Assembly: GCA_033064195.1 (NCBI GenBank)
Contig: JARBJD010000042.1
Location: forward strand, 1 to 64,000
Direction: 5' to 3'
Source of the DNA: Blattamonas nauphoetae
Lineage: Eukaryota; Preaxostyla; Oxymonadida
Length of the DNA stretch: 64,000 nt
A model generated the notes under the pieces. That model was not told where the DNA came from. It did no database searches and was given only the letters and a program-made list of their open reading frames with translations. Of the stretch, positions 1 through 9,631 are shown in pieces. The position numbers and the translations under genes were made by a program. Every line of letters begins with the position of its first letter. Position 1 is the first letter of the stretch.

Positions 1-244
1 TGTTTGAACACAATTTGAGACATAAAGGTGTTCATAGTGGCGAAATCTGAACATCGACTTTTCGTCACTTTTGGACCTAAGTTCGGTACACAGTTCGACG
101 AATTCCCAACCGATTTTGATCAGGATTGTCTTGATCGATGACCTACAGTGTCCCCAAGATTTTAGAATTTTTTGCAGAATTTTTCGAAATGGTTCTCACA
201 TTGGATTCGACTGATTTGTGGTCAAAAATAGATTTTCAGTAGTT

Positions 245-909
245 TCAAGACCTTTCATGGTACTTTTTCAAGTGAGGACGGTCTCCAAAATACAACCAAT
301 TGTCCAAGCGAACGTAATACTCATTCTTTGTTCGTAAATCGCGATATTTGAATGGCTCAAGTACCTTTGTGTATGTTCCAATGAGTTCACAATTCTCTTT
401 TTTCAATTCATTTTCAACAAACGATTGTGTGTATCGTTTTCGTTTGTTCTGATGAGTTCTGAATCCTTTCATCCATTTTGATGGGATTACTATCCATTCA
501 ATTCCTTCATGTCGATATGATACTGGAGTACTTGAATGAGTGTATTCAGAAATGAGTTCACAATTCTCATTTTCATTGATTCAATAAGCTTCTCTTTTGT
601 ACAACGATTTGCTGGTCGAAGATATTTCTGGCGATTCAGATGTGGTCTGTATCCTTTGACGAAACTATTGACGTACACTTGATAAGTTTCATCTGGTTTC
701 TCTTCGAGATAGTATTCGAAAGTGCTTCCTGTGAGATATGTTGTTCCTTGTCGATTGAGAGTTGGAGGTGATGTCATTTTCAAATCTTCTTTGTCCAAAA
801 TTTCCAGTAGTTGTGTTGGTGTCAAGACGCTGCTCATTTTATACAAATTAAAAATTGAATAAAAAAGAAATCGACGTTGTTTTCTAAAAGTACTCAAAAT
901 TTGCTTCAA
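245..909 (-). pseudogene. broken repeat-module protein gene, copy A
   Basis: Two reading frames on the minus strand together give a protein built of modules of about 50 residues. Each module has a motif close to ENCELI, then a YR step, and ends in a W-x-x-G-x-R-x-H pattern. The upstream frame (about 909-490, likely start MSSVLTPTQ near 837) and the downstream frame (472-245) overlap in content near 575, where the coding frame changes once. A second copy lies at 32816-33444 with the same module order but its own single frame change elsewhere. The two copies share pieces such as SFVENELKK or SFVENELRK and KWMKG or QWMKG. I do not recognise the family. The pattern recalls zinc-ribbon-like repeat proteins, but the cysteines are not conserved. 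Probably a decayed multicopy gene. Confidence 0.5.
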
Positions 910-1252
910 AAGACACTTTTCAAGAGGTCCGTTTTTCGCCTTTATTTTTTGAATTTACGGCCAAATATTGACTACTCTGAAATGTCAATATTTTCAGTAG
1001 TAAGTGAGATGGAAATTAGAATGAGTCATATTAAAAAAAATCAATTGGCTTTGAGATTCAAATTGATTTCTCGTTCCAATTCTCCTAGGAGTATCACCTA
1101 TGCCAGTTTGGTTCCCATTTCGCTTATACCACTACTGGCCACACAGGTATAGGAAGAACATAATTTTCAATTCGAAGTATTGATCCGACTGGATCGAGAG
1201 AACGAAAATTCTTCTTGGGAAGATGCTCCGATCGTGGTAGTCTGTTTTTTCT
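910..1252. other. AT-rich spacer without clear gene
   Basis: Only a short plus-strand open frame (877-1152) of unremarkable composition lies here. It overlaps the promoter side of the broken copy A and matches nothing I recognise. I see no promoter, RNA gene or repeat that I can defend. Confidence 0.4.
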
Positions 1253-1566
1253 TTGGATAATCTAGGCAGTGGTGTTGTCGCGGAGACGATCATTGAACGA
1301 TATCAAGAAAGCAAATCCATCAACAAAAACTCTTCAGAGATGTGTATCAAAAAGAAGAGACCTTTTTTTACCAAGTTGAATGAGCTTGTGCAAAACAATC
1401 TACATCCTCCAACATTTATTTGTCAAGACGATGAAGCATCCCTTCAAGTGAAAAATGAGAGAAGGAAAAGAAGAATCGTCAAACCTGGAAAAATGATGGT
1501 GAACTATCTGAAGACTCGTCCAAGATGAAAAATGATGGCCCTTTTCATGGTCGAGGGCTCAGGCAT

Positions 1567-1750
1567 GGGGACGACTTTATCTCATCAAGCATTCCATCTA
1601 TATCTCATCAAGTTTTGATCAAAGGTTTACTCTTTCCCTTAATAATCTTTTTTCCTCTTCTGAATTCACTCTTTTTCAGACTCAACACATCATTCTGATC
1701 TTCATCTCACTGTAATTCTCTCCATTTTCGATATTATTGATGCGAAGATC
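1567..1750 (+). repeat. left terminal inverted repeat of the Mutator-like element
   Basis: Pairs with 3238-3421 on the opposite strand. It contains an internal direct repeat of ATATCTCATCAAG type and a pyrimidine-rich stretch near 1630-1680. The two arms differ by scattered substitutions, so the insertion is not very recent. Confidence 0.75.
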
Positions 1751-1859
1751 CTGCTTCTGTGCTCTTGTGCCGTTCCTCCTCTTCATGCCACTCGACCTCG
1801 CTTTTGTTCGTACTCTCAGTTTAACCCCTTCTCTTTCCCTCCAGCCGCCACTCGAGACA

Positions 1860-3060
1860 TGTCGTCAGACAGCTCGATCATCCCTCGGCTCGTCTCGCTC
1901 GTCGCGTGGTGCACGCTTTTCGTTGAAGTACCGTCCAAACTTGTGTCTTCCATCCTTCATCCTCTCCTCCACTCCTCTCTGCCCTCACCCTCTTCAGCAC
2001 TGCCAGTCTGCCCCCTCTCGCTCATCCTCTTCAGATGGGAACAAGATCATGATTGTAAAGAGCGACGCCTACCAACTCTCGTCCGCCTGCTCTCTCGCTC
2101 ACCCATCCTCTCGCTCCCTCCCCTCATCCCGCAGAACGCCCTCACCACTCTCTGGAACTGTGCCCGCAATGGTCTCCCTCCTCCCATCTTTCTCTCTCTC
2201 AGAAGAAATCAAAGACATCTCGCGCAGTGTCGGTGCCATCGACACCCTCCTCGATGCATCCATCCGCAGCGAAGTCGATCTCCAGACCATCGAGACCACT
2301 CTCGGCGCTCTGTTGAGCCTGACTGTGAACGGTGTGCCCTCCTTCTTCTGTCTCAACTGTCTGTCCTGTTCGCAGCGGAGAACAAGAGCTACGTGAGGGA
2401 GCACAACGGGCTTCCCTTGCTCGTGTCCGGTCTGGCCCGTTTCCAAATTACTCCGCACACACCACAACACATCCCCGTCCTCCACACAGCTCTCACCACA
2501 CCCCGAAACTGCTGTTCGAATGGTGTGCTCCTCGCGGCTCTCTCCCCACACGCCCCTCCGTCTGTCACAAAGGAGGCTGTCCTGCTGGTGAAGAACCTCA
2601 CGCTGGTGGATCAGAACAAGAAAGAGGTTGGTTTGGCATTCTGGCTCCAACATCCCTCCCTTTCCTCTCCCAGTCACTCCAGCCGAATCTCGACAGTTCT
2701 TCTCGCAAGTATCTGAATCATTTCGCTTGTTATGTCACTGTACGAACCTCTGTCAGAAAAGTGCGAGCACATTTCCAGGAGCCCACTGTCGATGAATTAT
2801 TGGGCATCCTCGTCGGTGATGCAGATCGGTGGTGTGGTGGGACGTTCGGGCGGAATGACGTCGAGATTCTCTTTCGGAAAGCTCTCTCGGAACGATCCTG
2901 TTCGACTCTCGAGAGAGCTACTGATGTGATCTCTCTTTATCTGAACAAGGCCCTGATCTGCTCGTAGAGTGTGTTCATCTCCTCCAGAAGCATCTCGATT
3001 TGGTGATTAGTCAGGGAAACTTGGCTCACGAATGGGTGACTGTGGCGGGGAAAGAGGGTG
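1860..3060 (+). pseudogene. captured armadillo-like gene fragment
   Basis: Reading shifts between plus frames, but together they show armadillo-type helices: KDISRSVGAIDTLLDASI, the TIETTLGALLSLTVN piece, a segment with ENKSYVREHNGLPLLVSGL, then VTKEAVLLVKNLTLVDQNKKEV and a C-terminal FRKALSERSCSTLERATDVISL piece. ARM repeats commonly carry the N-x-x-Y-V-R-E-x-x-G-L-P-L-L pattern. Several frame changes make it non-coding. It lies wholly between the TIRs, which indicates capture by the element. The CpG-rich, C-rich composition differs from the AT-rich flanks. Confidence 0.55.
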
Positions 3061-3237
3061 GAGAAGGGGTGTGAAGGCCTGATTGTCCTGCGGGGACCAG
3101 AAAGGGGTGAAAAAAGGTTCCTCGTCCGTTATTCCTCCTCATCATCATCGCGAGACCATGTGAAATCCAAGTCTGGAGCAGGGGAATTCAGAAGTCTTGG
3201 GTTGGATCAGCGTGTTCTACTAGAAACGACATATTCG

Positions 3238-3421
3238 AGTTCTTCGCATCAAAAATATCGAAAATGGAGAGAAATACACAGAGGTGATGATAAGAATTGC
3301 GTGCTGAGTCCGGAAAAAAGGATGTCAGAAGAAGAAATAAAACTATTAAGGGAAAGAGTAAACCCTTGATCAAAACTTGATGAGATATAGATGGAATGCT
3401 TGATGAGATATAGTCGGCCCC
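3238..3421 (-). repeat. right terminal inverted repeat of the Mutator-like element
   Basis: Inverse complement of 1567-1750, ending next to the second copy of the 9-bp target duplication. The minus-strand open frame crossing this region is TIR sequence, not a gene. Confidence 0.75.
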
Positions 3422-3839
3422 CTCAGGCATCGCCTTCCCAACACACATCCTCCTGCACAAGATCAATGATATGGGATCACTCCCACCAATGTCTGTCCAT
3501 CGCCACCTCGTCATTCACCATACTGAATAAGGACGGATTGAAAAGGAGCAATTTGCGGGAATTCTCAAGAATCAAACTGTTCCATCGATTAATCAGGTCA
3601 AGGATGAAATGGGGTCCATTTTTCGAGACTCAACACCCCTTTTTTATTTGCTTAATCAACATAATATATTACCTCATGTCACCTCTGACTGGGAAAATCT
3701 CTGAAATTTCGTATCCATGTGTCAGGCTAGATCGAACCCACAATATACTTTTAACCAGCTCAATTATGATGGAGACGTTCATTCGATATCTCATCATCAA
3801 TTTTGTGAGTGAATCGATCTCTTGATCTTTTACTTGAAC

Positions 3840-5168
3840 TCAGTGTCACAAATTGTCTTCGCATTCCGTGATCCGTGACAACTCCTCTGTTATGATCCCC
3901 AAGGGAGTGAAAGGTCTGCGATCACAACACATTCTCATCCCACTGGATGAAACGGTGTGTTTTTTTCTGTCCTCTTGTTAGTTAAACTTCTCTCTAATCC
4001 GCATTCAGCATCATTTTCTTCTTTGAAGATCCTCCACAGCTTCTTGAATCAGCCAGCCAAGAACAACAGTAAAACTGACTTCTTCATCAGACAAATCTTT
4101 TATCTCGTTTACGCCACCACTTGAGCCACTTCCGAGTGGTGTTCTTCATGATTCGTGCAGAAAAGCGATTGATCTCTGATATATCTAATCATATCTGTCG
4201 AACTACCCTCGGATATCTGGCGCTTGGACACTCGCCCCTTCTCTCTCCTTCCATTCCTGTATTCTTACTGAAGGTCACCAGAAAAATCCTCTTCCAATGA
4301 AGTCGCACAGATTCATCGTGGACTCGACGAGGTTTTCCCTTTTCAACACGAAGGATGATCACAATCATTTGTCCCAAGACACAAAGACTCACTGAGTCGT
4401 CAAAGAAGGCGAACACCTTGACATGTCACGTCTGTGAACCAACTCTCTCCAGATTCGATTTTCCATCAACTGGATCAATCAGTCTCTCCAAATATCGTTA
4501 AACCATCATCAATTCGTTGAATGTTCGTGTTTCTTTTCCCTATATTGTTAATCGTCCATCATTCAGGTACCACCAAAAACTGCCGACATGTGCTCGCCTT
4601 TTATATCCTCATGTGTGTCTTCAAAAATGATCTGTCTGTTGATCTCTAGACACTCATTCTCCTTCATTCCTATTTCCATCGTGATAACCCAATCTACAAT
4701 GTGCAATCGCACAGAATCCAGAATCTTCATACAGGAATCGCTCCTCAAAATAAAAGACATTCGTTGCCTGCCAAACGTATCGAGATTAGAGAATATCTTC
4801 GTGTTTTTACCTGACCACATTCTGGAAATTGTCCAACGCAACCTAGACGATCACAGATATCGACACCAGACTCGATTCTATCACACCTTGGTGCATTGAC
4901 CTCGCGAATCATCACTGTCTCATCTGGCCTCATCTCCCTCTCCAAACGCTCCCTATCAAGCACAACATCGAACATCATGATCACTAGTGGTTCGATCGGT
5001 CTCACTGCCATCCAATTCCCCTCGTTTTCCTTCTCGAACTCTGAAACTTCCTTTAGATGTCGTGAACAAGAAGATGGAATGTGGCATCTGTGCACTCTCT
5101 TGCTACTCGACTGATGGAGCTAGCCGTATTCTTCACACGTCATCGTTTGGAAGTATCACTTAAGACAC
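3840..5168. pseudogene. degraded coding-like stretch, both strands
   Basis: Short open frames alternate. On plus there are pieces such as CHKLSSHSVIRDNSSVMIPK and ILHSFLNQPAKNNS, separated by a GT...AG intron-like gap (about 3955-4008). On minus, 5095-4745 and 4841-4563 are partly overlapping frames of an unrecognised protein. None is long enough to call a gene. I regard the stretch as one or two decayed genes cut off by the element at 5171. Confidence 0.3.
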
Positions 5169-5170
5169 TA

Positions 5171-6625
5171 TAGGGGGTGAACTAATTATGTCCCCTCGGG
5201 TTTTCTCACTGTTGACCCGGTCAATTGAGCAGATTGTTTGCCAAGAGTCTTACACCGAGCCAATTCATATTTTAAGCAAAGATTTTCAATATCGTATTCA
5301 TTAGTTCACTCAAATCGCACAAATCTCAAAGTGATTCACAGATTTTTCATTCAATGTGAGACTATAACTGTGTCTAACTTCAAATTGGAGTGATTATCAC
5401 CTTTTTTCTGGTTTTTTGTTCTAAACATGCAAATCTGTGAGATAGAATCGTTGATCTGGCCGAAACAGTGGATCTCGTACTGACCTCACTCGTAGGTTTG
5501 TTCAACTCATTTGACTTTATGAATCACCTATTTTTTCTTCTTTAAAAATAGGTGAAGTTATGAATTAGAAGAAAAGGACCTTTGATCGCAGTTTCTGCAA
5601 ATCTTTTTGTTTTCACACGGTAAAACTCAAACCAAGAATGAAAAAAGTCACATTTGAGGAAACGTGTGAAGTCTCACCTTTTTCCAGAAATTTCGTCTCA
5701 TTCTTCAAATTTCAACATATTAATATCAGAATCGAAGTCTTCTGTGAATCACTCTGGAAACGAACTAGATCAAAGTTGAATTGACTCTCTGTCGAAGAAT
5801 GACAAACTTTCATAGTTTTGACATCCACTTTCAGAATGTATTGGACGATAGACATCTGTCATGTTGTGCTGTCATGATTGTCAAGGATCCTCCGGTTCTC
5901 TCAAACCATGATGAGATTCACACAAAATTCGAGAATTCATGCTGTATTCCGGCAACATGTACCTTTGGGGGACCTACTAAAATGAATTCAATTGGTCACA
6001 AAAACATTTTTTGGATTATTTTCTAGAATAATTAGGTCTCTAGTATCCCGATTAATTTCTGTTAAAAACTTGTGAAATAATCAAAAATAAGGGTCGGATC
6101 AAATCATACATTCTGAAGTGGGAATTATTCACAATTTATTGTCTCCTAGTAAGTTCATAAGTGTGTTTTTGAGGAAATAGATGTCCATAGAAGAGCATAA
6201 AAACTTCTTTGACAGAGATCCTGACTGTTTCCTTTCGTGATCTCCTAGTTTCTCTAGAAAACATATCTTGGAAAAACTCAATTTTCGGTTCTCTCATTAC
6301 CAGAATATCCAGAATTTCCTAGAAATTTTCTCTAATAGTCCTTATTTGTGGAATTTTGGTAGGTCCCCTAAAGGTACATCTTGCCTGTATTCCTCTCATT
6401 AAACCAGTTCTCTCATTATTTTCATCAATCAAGGAGTGAATCTGTGAAAACAAAGCAGGAGGAGACATGAAAATGACGGTTTTTCATGAATAAAGCAATA
6501 TTGAAGTGAAATTCGAACTTTAGTCTGTCCGCTGGCTCGGTGTAAGCTACTGTCTGGTCTTGTTTTCCATCTTCACTCACTGCATATGTAGAAAACCTGA
6601 GGGGACATAATTAGTACACCCCCTA
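5171..6625. mobile_element. Tc1/mariner-type non-autonomous element with TA target sites
   Basis: Both ends read TAGGGGGTGNACTAATTATG inward, and the inverted repeat continues CCCCTC-GGTTTTCT, with a further match CTTACACCGAGCCA about 80-100 bp inside. A TA dinucleotide flanks each end (5169-5170 and 6626-6627), as expected for the mariner superfamily. No transposase frame is present inside. Without the nested insertion the element is about 1.04 kb. Confidence 0.75.
5962..6374. mobile_element. nested 413-bp MITE inside the mariner-type element
   Basis: The ends read CCTTTGGGGGACCTACTAAA at left and the inverse complement of CCTTTAGGGGACCTACCAAA at right, 22 of 24 or better over the first bases. 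TA flanks both ends (5960-5961, 6375-6376). It has no coding capacity. The G-run followed by an ACTA-like motif resembles the outer element's end, suggesting related transposases. Its position shows the outer element is older. Confidence 0.75.
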
Positions 6626-6627
6626 TA

Positions 6628-6870
6628 TTGTGCAGACTGGGAACAAATGTGAGATCTGAAAAAATGGAACGAAGCAAACAACAACAAAGAAACTAACGCT
6701 AGTATCAACCCTCTTCTCAATCGCTGACACTTCGAGGTTCACATCGCGCCCAGCGAATGGAAAAGGAACGTGATTGTATCTCTCTCGATGAAGACTGGAT
6801 CGCTCCTGAATCTGAAAACAGAGAGTGATAACTTCACCTTGGCAAATTGGATATTCGACTAACAAAGTGA
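6628..6870. pseudogene. left part of a host coding sequence split by SE1
   Basis: On the minus strand this is open, with pieces such as LVEYPICQGEVITLCFQIQE and a possible intron near 6653-6695. On plus another frame is open as well. The sequence continues without loss at 13122 on the far side of SE1: conceptual joining leaves both frames open. I cannot decide the coding strand. The plus frame beyond SE1 resembles a cysteine-containing surface protein, the minus frame is unknown. The left side is cut by the mariner-type element at 6625. Confidence 0.4.
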
Positions 6871-6922
6871 GGTGTTCCCTCCGCTCACACCATAACCAAA
6901 CCAGGGCCATCAACTGTTGAGT
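6871..6922 (+). repeat. SE1 left arm L with tip hairpin
   Basis: A 52-bp arm exactly complementary to 12612-12663. Its first 21 bases can fold: stem GGTGT (6871-6875) with ACACC (6887-6891) and an 11-base loop beginning TCCCT. The same tip design with other stem bases occurs in SE2 and SE3. Confidence 0.85.
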
Positions 6923-7157
6923 CTAACAACGGGGAAGTGGAAGAATGGGTGGCCCGATCTATCTACACAAACAAACTTCATATCTATTCTCATTAGTTTT
7001 TACAAAACTATCTCCGACAATCTTCGATTACTATCTCGTTAACACGACTACTAAGCCAATCAATGATACTTCTCGGAGTTTTCATTTGAATGTATCCGCA
7101 ACGAAATGACATCTCTCAAGCGTATTACAATGGTCAAGCTGTACAACAACTTTGTCC

Positions 7158-7173
7158 GCACTCAAGATAGTGC
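7158..7173 (+). other. hairpin with CAAGAT loop in SE1
   Basis: GCACT-CAAGAT-AGTGC forms a perfect 5-bp stem. The same loop with a different stem lies near the left end of SE2 (17759-17776) and in every unit of the SE1 tandem array (12022-12312). The changing stems and constant T-CAAGAT-A apex suggest a recognised RNA or DNA structure. Confidence 0.4.
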
Positions 7174-7613
7174 CGTTGCTGAAACAATACGGACTAAGAT
7201 GGGATTAGTGGGCAAAAGGACGCCACGCAATTGAATCCAAATAATCCATCGAAGATTGACGGAGGTACCAGTTGGAGGGTTAGTACCGAAAGAATAAACG
7301 GAACAAGACACTACGTCCGGGTTTCAATACTTTCTTCGAACGGAGGCATATACATGAAGGGGGGTAGGCTCAGTCAACATGAGTGCTACTCCCACCACGC
7401 AACAAACAGTTTCGACATGGAAAATGCAAAAGGTCTTATCTCTACCCGCTACCAGATTGCGGGAGGGTCAAATAGCGAGATAGGACGCAAACAGCCGACT
7501 TCTGAAGACAAAGTCACCAAAGTGGTTCGGTGGACCTTCCCGACAAAGTTAACGCCAAGCAAAGTCACCAAACTCCCACCAGGTGGGGATGCCCTCGGAC
7601 TACAAGCGAGATA

Positions 7614-9631
7614 ACATCCGCACGAAACCCGAAATCGGCACGTTACCCGAAATCGAGTCTCGTGGCCGAATTCACCCATATCAATTACTTTGAACATTTC
7701 ACCCTATTCTTCGACATTGATGATTCTTCAGAAAACCTAGAAGTGTAGCAGGGTCATTTAATTCAGAAAAGAGTTGAAATTTAGCTATAATTGTGAAATC
7801 AGACAAGAAAAATCATTCTCAATCATCTCTAAGAACTCTCACATTCCCCACTCGGTACTCATGTCTCAAGCGGTCTAACTGGGTTAATTCATCTGTTTTT
7901 TGTGATTGAATAGGATCTGATCCTGCTGTTTGTCGTTTTGTTTTCTGTGGTCGAAATTGTGACGTGACGAAAGATCGAGGACGAAAATATTGGTCTATAG
8001 TTGGAGAATTGGCTGCCTTTGGAAGTGATTGTTGAGTTGTGTATATTCGCCCAATTGAGGATGGTTGCGATGGTGCCGCAGGTGATTCGGGAGGGAGAGC
8101 CGGTCTTGTTTTTCCTTGATCAGGATCGAGAGATCAGAGATCTTTGATTTCCTAGTTTTCGACAGAGCGTGCAAAAGTGTTGATAAACATAGTGGATGCA
8201 CACCCGCTGCACGAAACGATGCTAATATCGTTGGCGGATGAAAAGCGTTTGAGATGGCGATCGGGAGGACCCGTGCTAATTCTGTGCGATAAGCTAGGAT
8301 TGATTGAGAAGAAGGAGGGCAGAATTCTGCTCTGAGCGAGTTTTTCAGTCTTGCGAAGACCCACCTATCGAGAGGTTGGGTCAGATGGGTGGTGTGAGGT
8401 GGAAGACCCATCACCATGATTCGGCATTCATCTGCAATTTGAAGAACGTCAGGATTGTTATGAGAGGCATGGCCGTCTAGGAGGAGAAGTGCTATTTCAT
8501 TTTTAGTTTTTTCGTTCTTTTGGAGGCGATCGCTGGAAAAACAATGTTTTTCATGTATCCTTCGAAGATGGACCCGTTTGACCATCCGACGCCCTGATAT
8601 GCACAATCAATGTTGAATGTTTTTAAATTTGAAAACTCGGCCACAGGACTTTTCGTTGGCCAGAGGAGTTGCGGTGTGATGGACGATCCATCAGCGCACA
8701 CGGTCACGAGAAGGGATGCGTTTGCAACGCGGGCAACATCGGAAATCATTGGTGGCGGCTCAGTTTTCGGATGCACTCGAATCGTTTTGTCATCCACGTT
8801 GATTCTTAGTGACGTTTCGTCAAAGTTGAACAAAAATTCAGGTTTGATTTGATACTTCGTCACCGTTTCAGTCAGAAGTTCCATCCAGGCACACATGTTA
8901 CTCTCGGTACTGGCGTCGATTCTGGCCTTTTCAAGTATGGTTGGTGTTGATCCATGGAAACAGGAGGACTTTGTCAACCATCTGTCGAGCCATTGTCTGT
9001 TGAGGGGATTCGTTTGCTGTTCTTCTGGTTCGATCTCTTCGTAGTATTTATTAGCCTGAACCATAGAAATGAAAATCAGACATACAATCCCAAGGACTAC
9101 TGGCTTTCTGTCGTCGCCACCATGAGCGAGATGGTGAGTAATCCGATTCTCTAATTCCCGCGATTGGTGACGATTCAGCTTTGGTGGATGTCCATTAATG
9201 CCCACATCACGTCCTTTATCCAATGAAGATTTTCCACGGGAAATGGCAGCTTCACTGATTCCAATTTCTTGAGCGAGGGTTTTTTGGACGACATGTTCTG
9301 TTGATACGATATACACTGCTTTTTCTGCTGGATTATGGAGGGCTCTAACGTCTGCTGTGGCCAATATGCGATGAATGTTGGATGGACTGAGAAAAGGGTC
9401 CGACATCTGAACCACAACTTTTTCAAAATGAAACAACTTCATATCGAACTTGATTTTAGAATTCAAAGCAAACGACACCATTCGGAAAAGGAAATGCTTA
9501 ACATCTGAACAAAAACGAAAATGATATTTGACCTGTAGGGAGCAAAATATTAAGTTTGGACAATCGAATCTCCATTGAAAGAACACTGGCAATTTCGGGT
9601 TCCGTGCGAATTTCGGGTTTCGTGCGGATGT
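7614..9631 (-). mobile_element. pogo/Tigger-like DNA transposon inserted in SE1
   Basis: Inverted repeats of about 40 bp (36 of 40 matching, first 22 perfect, starting ACATCCGCACGAAACCCGAA) bound 2018 bp. Each end is flanked by TA (7612-7613 and 9632-9633). Each TIR contains a tandem CGAAACCCGAAAT-like motif. The single gene on the minus strand is a DDE transposase of the pogo/Tigger/Jerky class. TA target choice and the protein agree. It is younger than SE1, which it interrupts. Confidence 0.9.
7995..9406 (-). pseudogene. pogo-like DDE transposase, one frameshift
   Basis: Start is placed at ATG 9406 (MSDPFLSPS), inside the TIRs. The N-terminus has a helix-turn-helix-like stretch (KTLAQEIGISEAAISRG), as expected for TIR binding. 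The DDE core shows FNFDETSL (first Asp), LLLLDGHASHN (second Asp) and THLTQPLDRWVFARLK (third Asp), the typical pogo/Tigger arrangement. The upstream frame runs to about 8492 and the core resumes in another frame around 8520, so one frameshift separates the first from the second Asp. It would cut and paste elements bearing these TIRs if intact. The C-terminus is basic and unremarkable. Confidence 0.8.

Larger units (their letters stand above)
1567..3421. mobile_element. Mutator-like element carrying a host gene fragment (Pack-MULE type)
   Basis: The element starts GGGGACGACTTTATCTCATC and ends with its near inverse complement. The terminal inverted repeats run roughly 1567-1750 and 3238-3421 and look about 80-90 percent identical. 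They are flanked by a perfect 9-bp direct repeat, CTCAGGCAT, at 1558-1566 and 3422-3430. Long TIRs with 9-bp target duplications are typical of the Mutator superfamily. No MURA-type transposase is visible inside; the cargo is an armadillo-like gene fragment. It is therefore non-autonomous. Length is 1855 bp. Confidence 0.8.
1253..3830 (+). pseudogene. decayed host gene interrupted by a Mutator-like element
   Basis: The plus strand has an open stretch at 1253-1528 rich in Lys and Arg. After one TGA it continues in the same frame as MMALFMVEGSG up to the transposon at 1567. Beyond the transposon the same frame resumes (IAFPTHILLHKINDMGS and on, with one TAA) and is readable to about 3700. The product is not recognised. 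The frame agreement on both sides of the insertion shows the element landed inside this gene. It is either a pseudogene or part of an unrecognised repeat. Confidence 0.4.
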
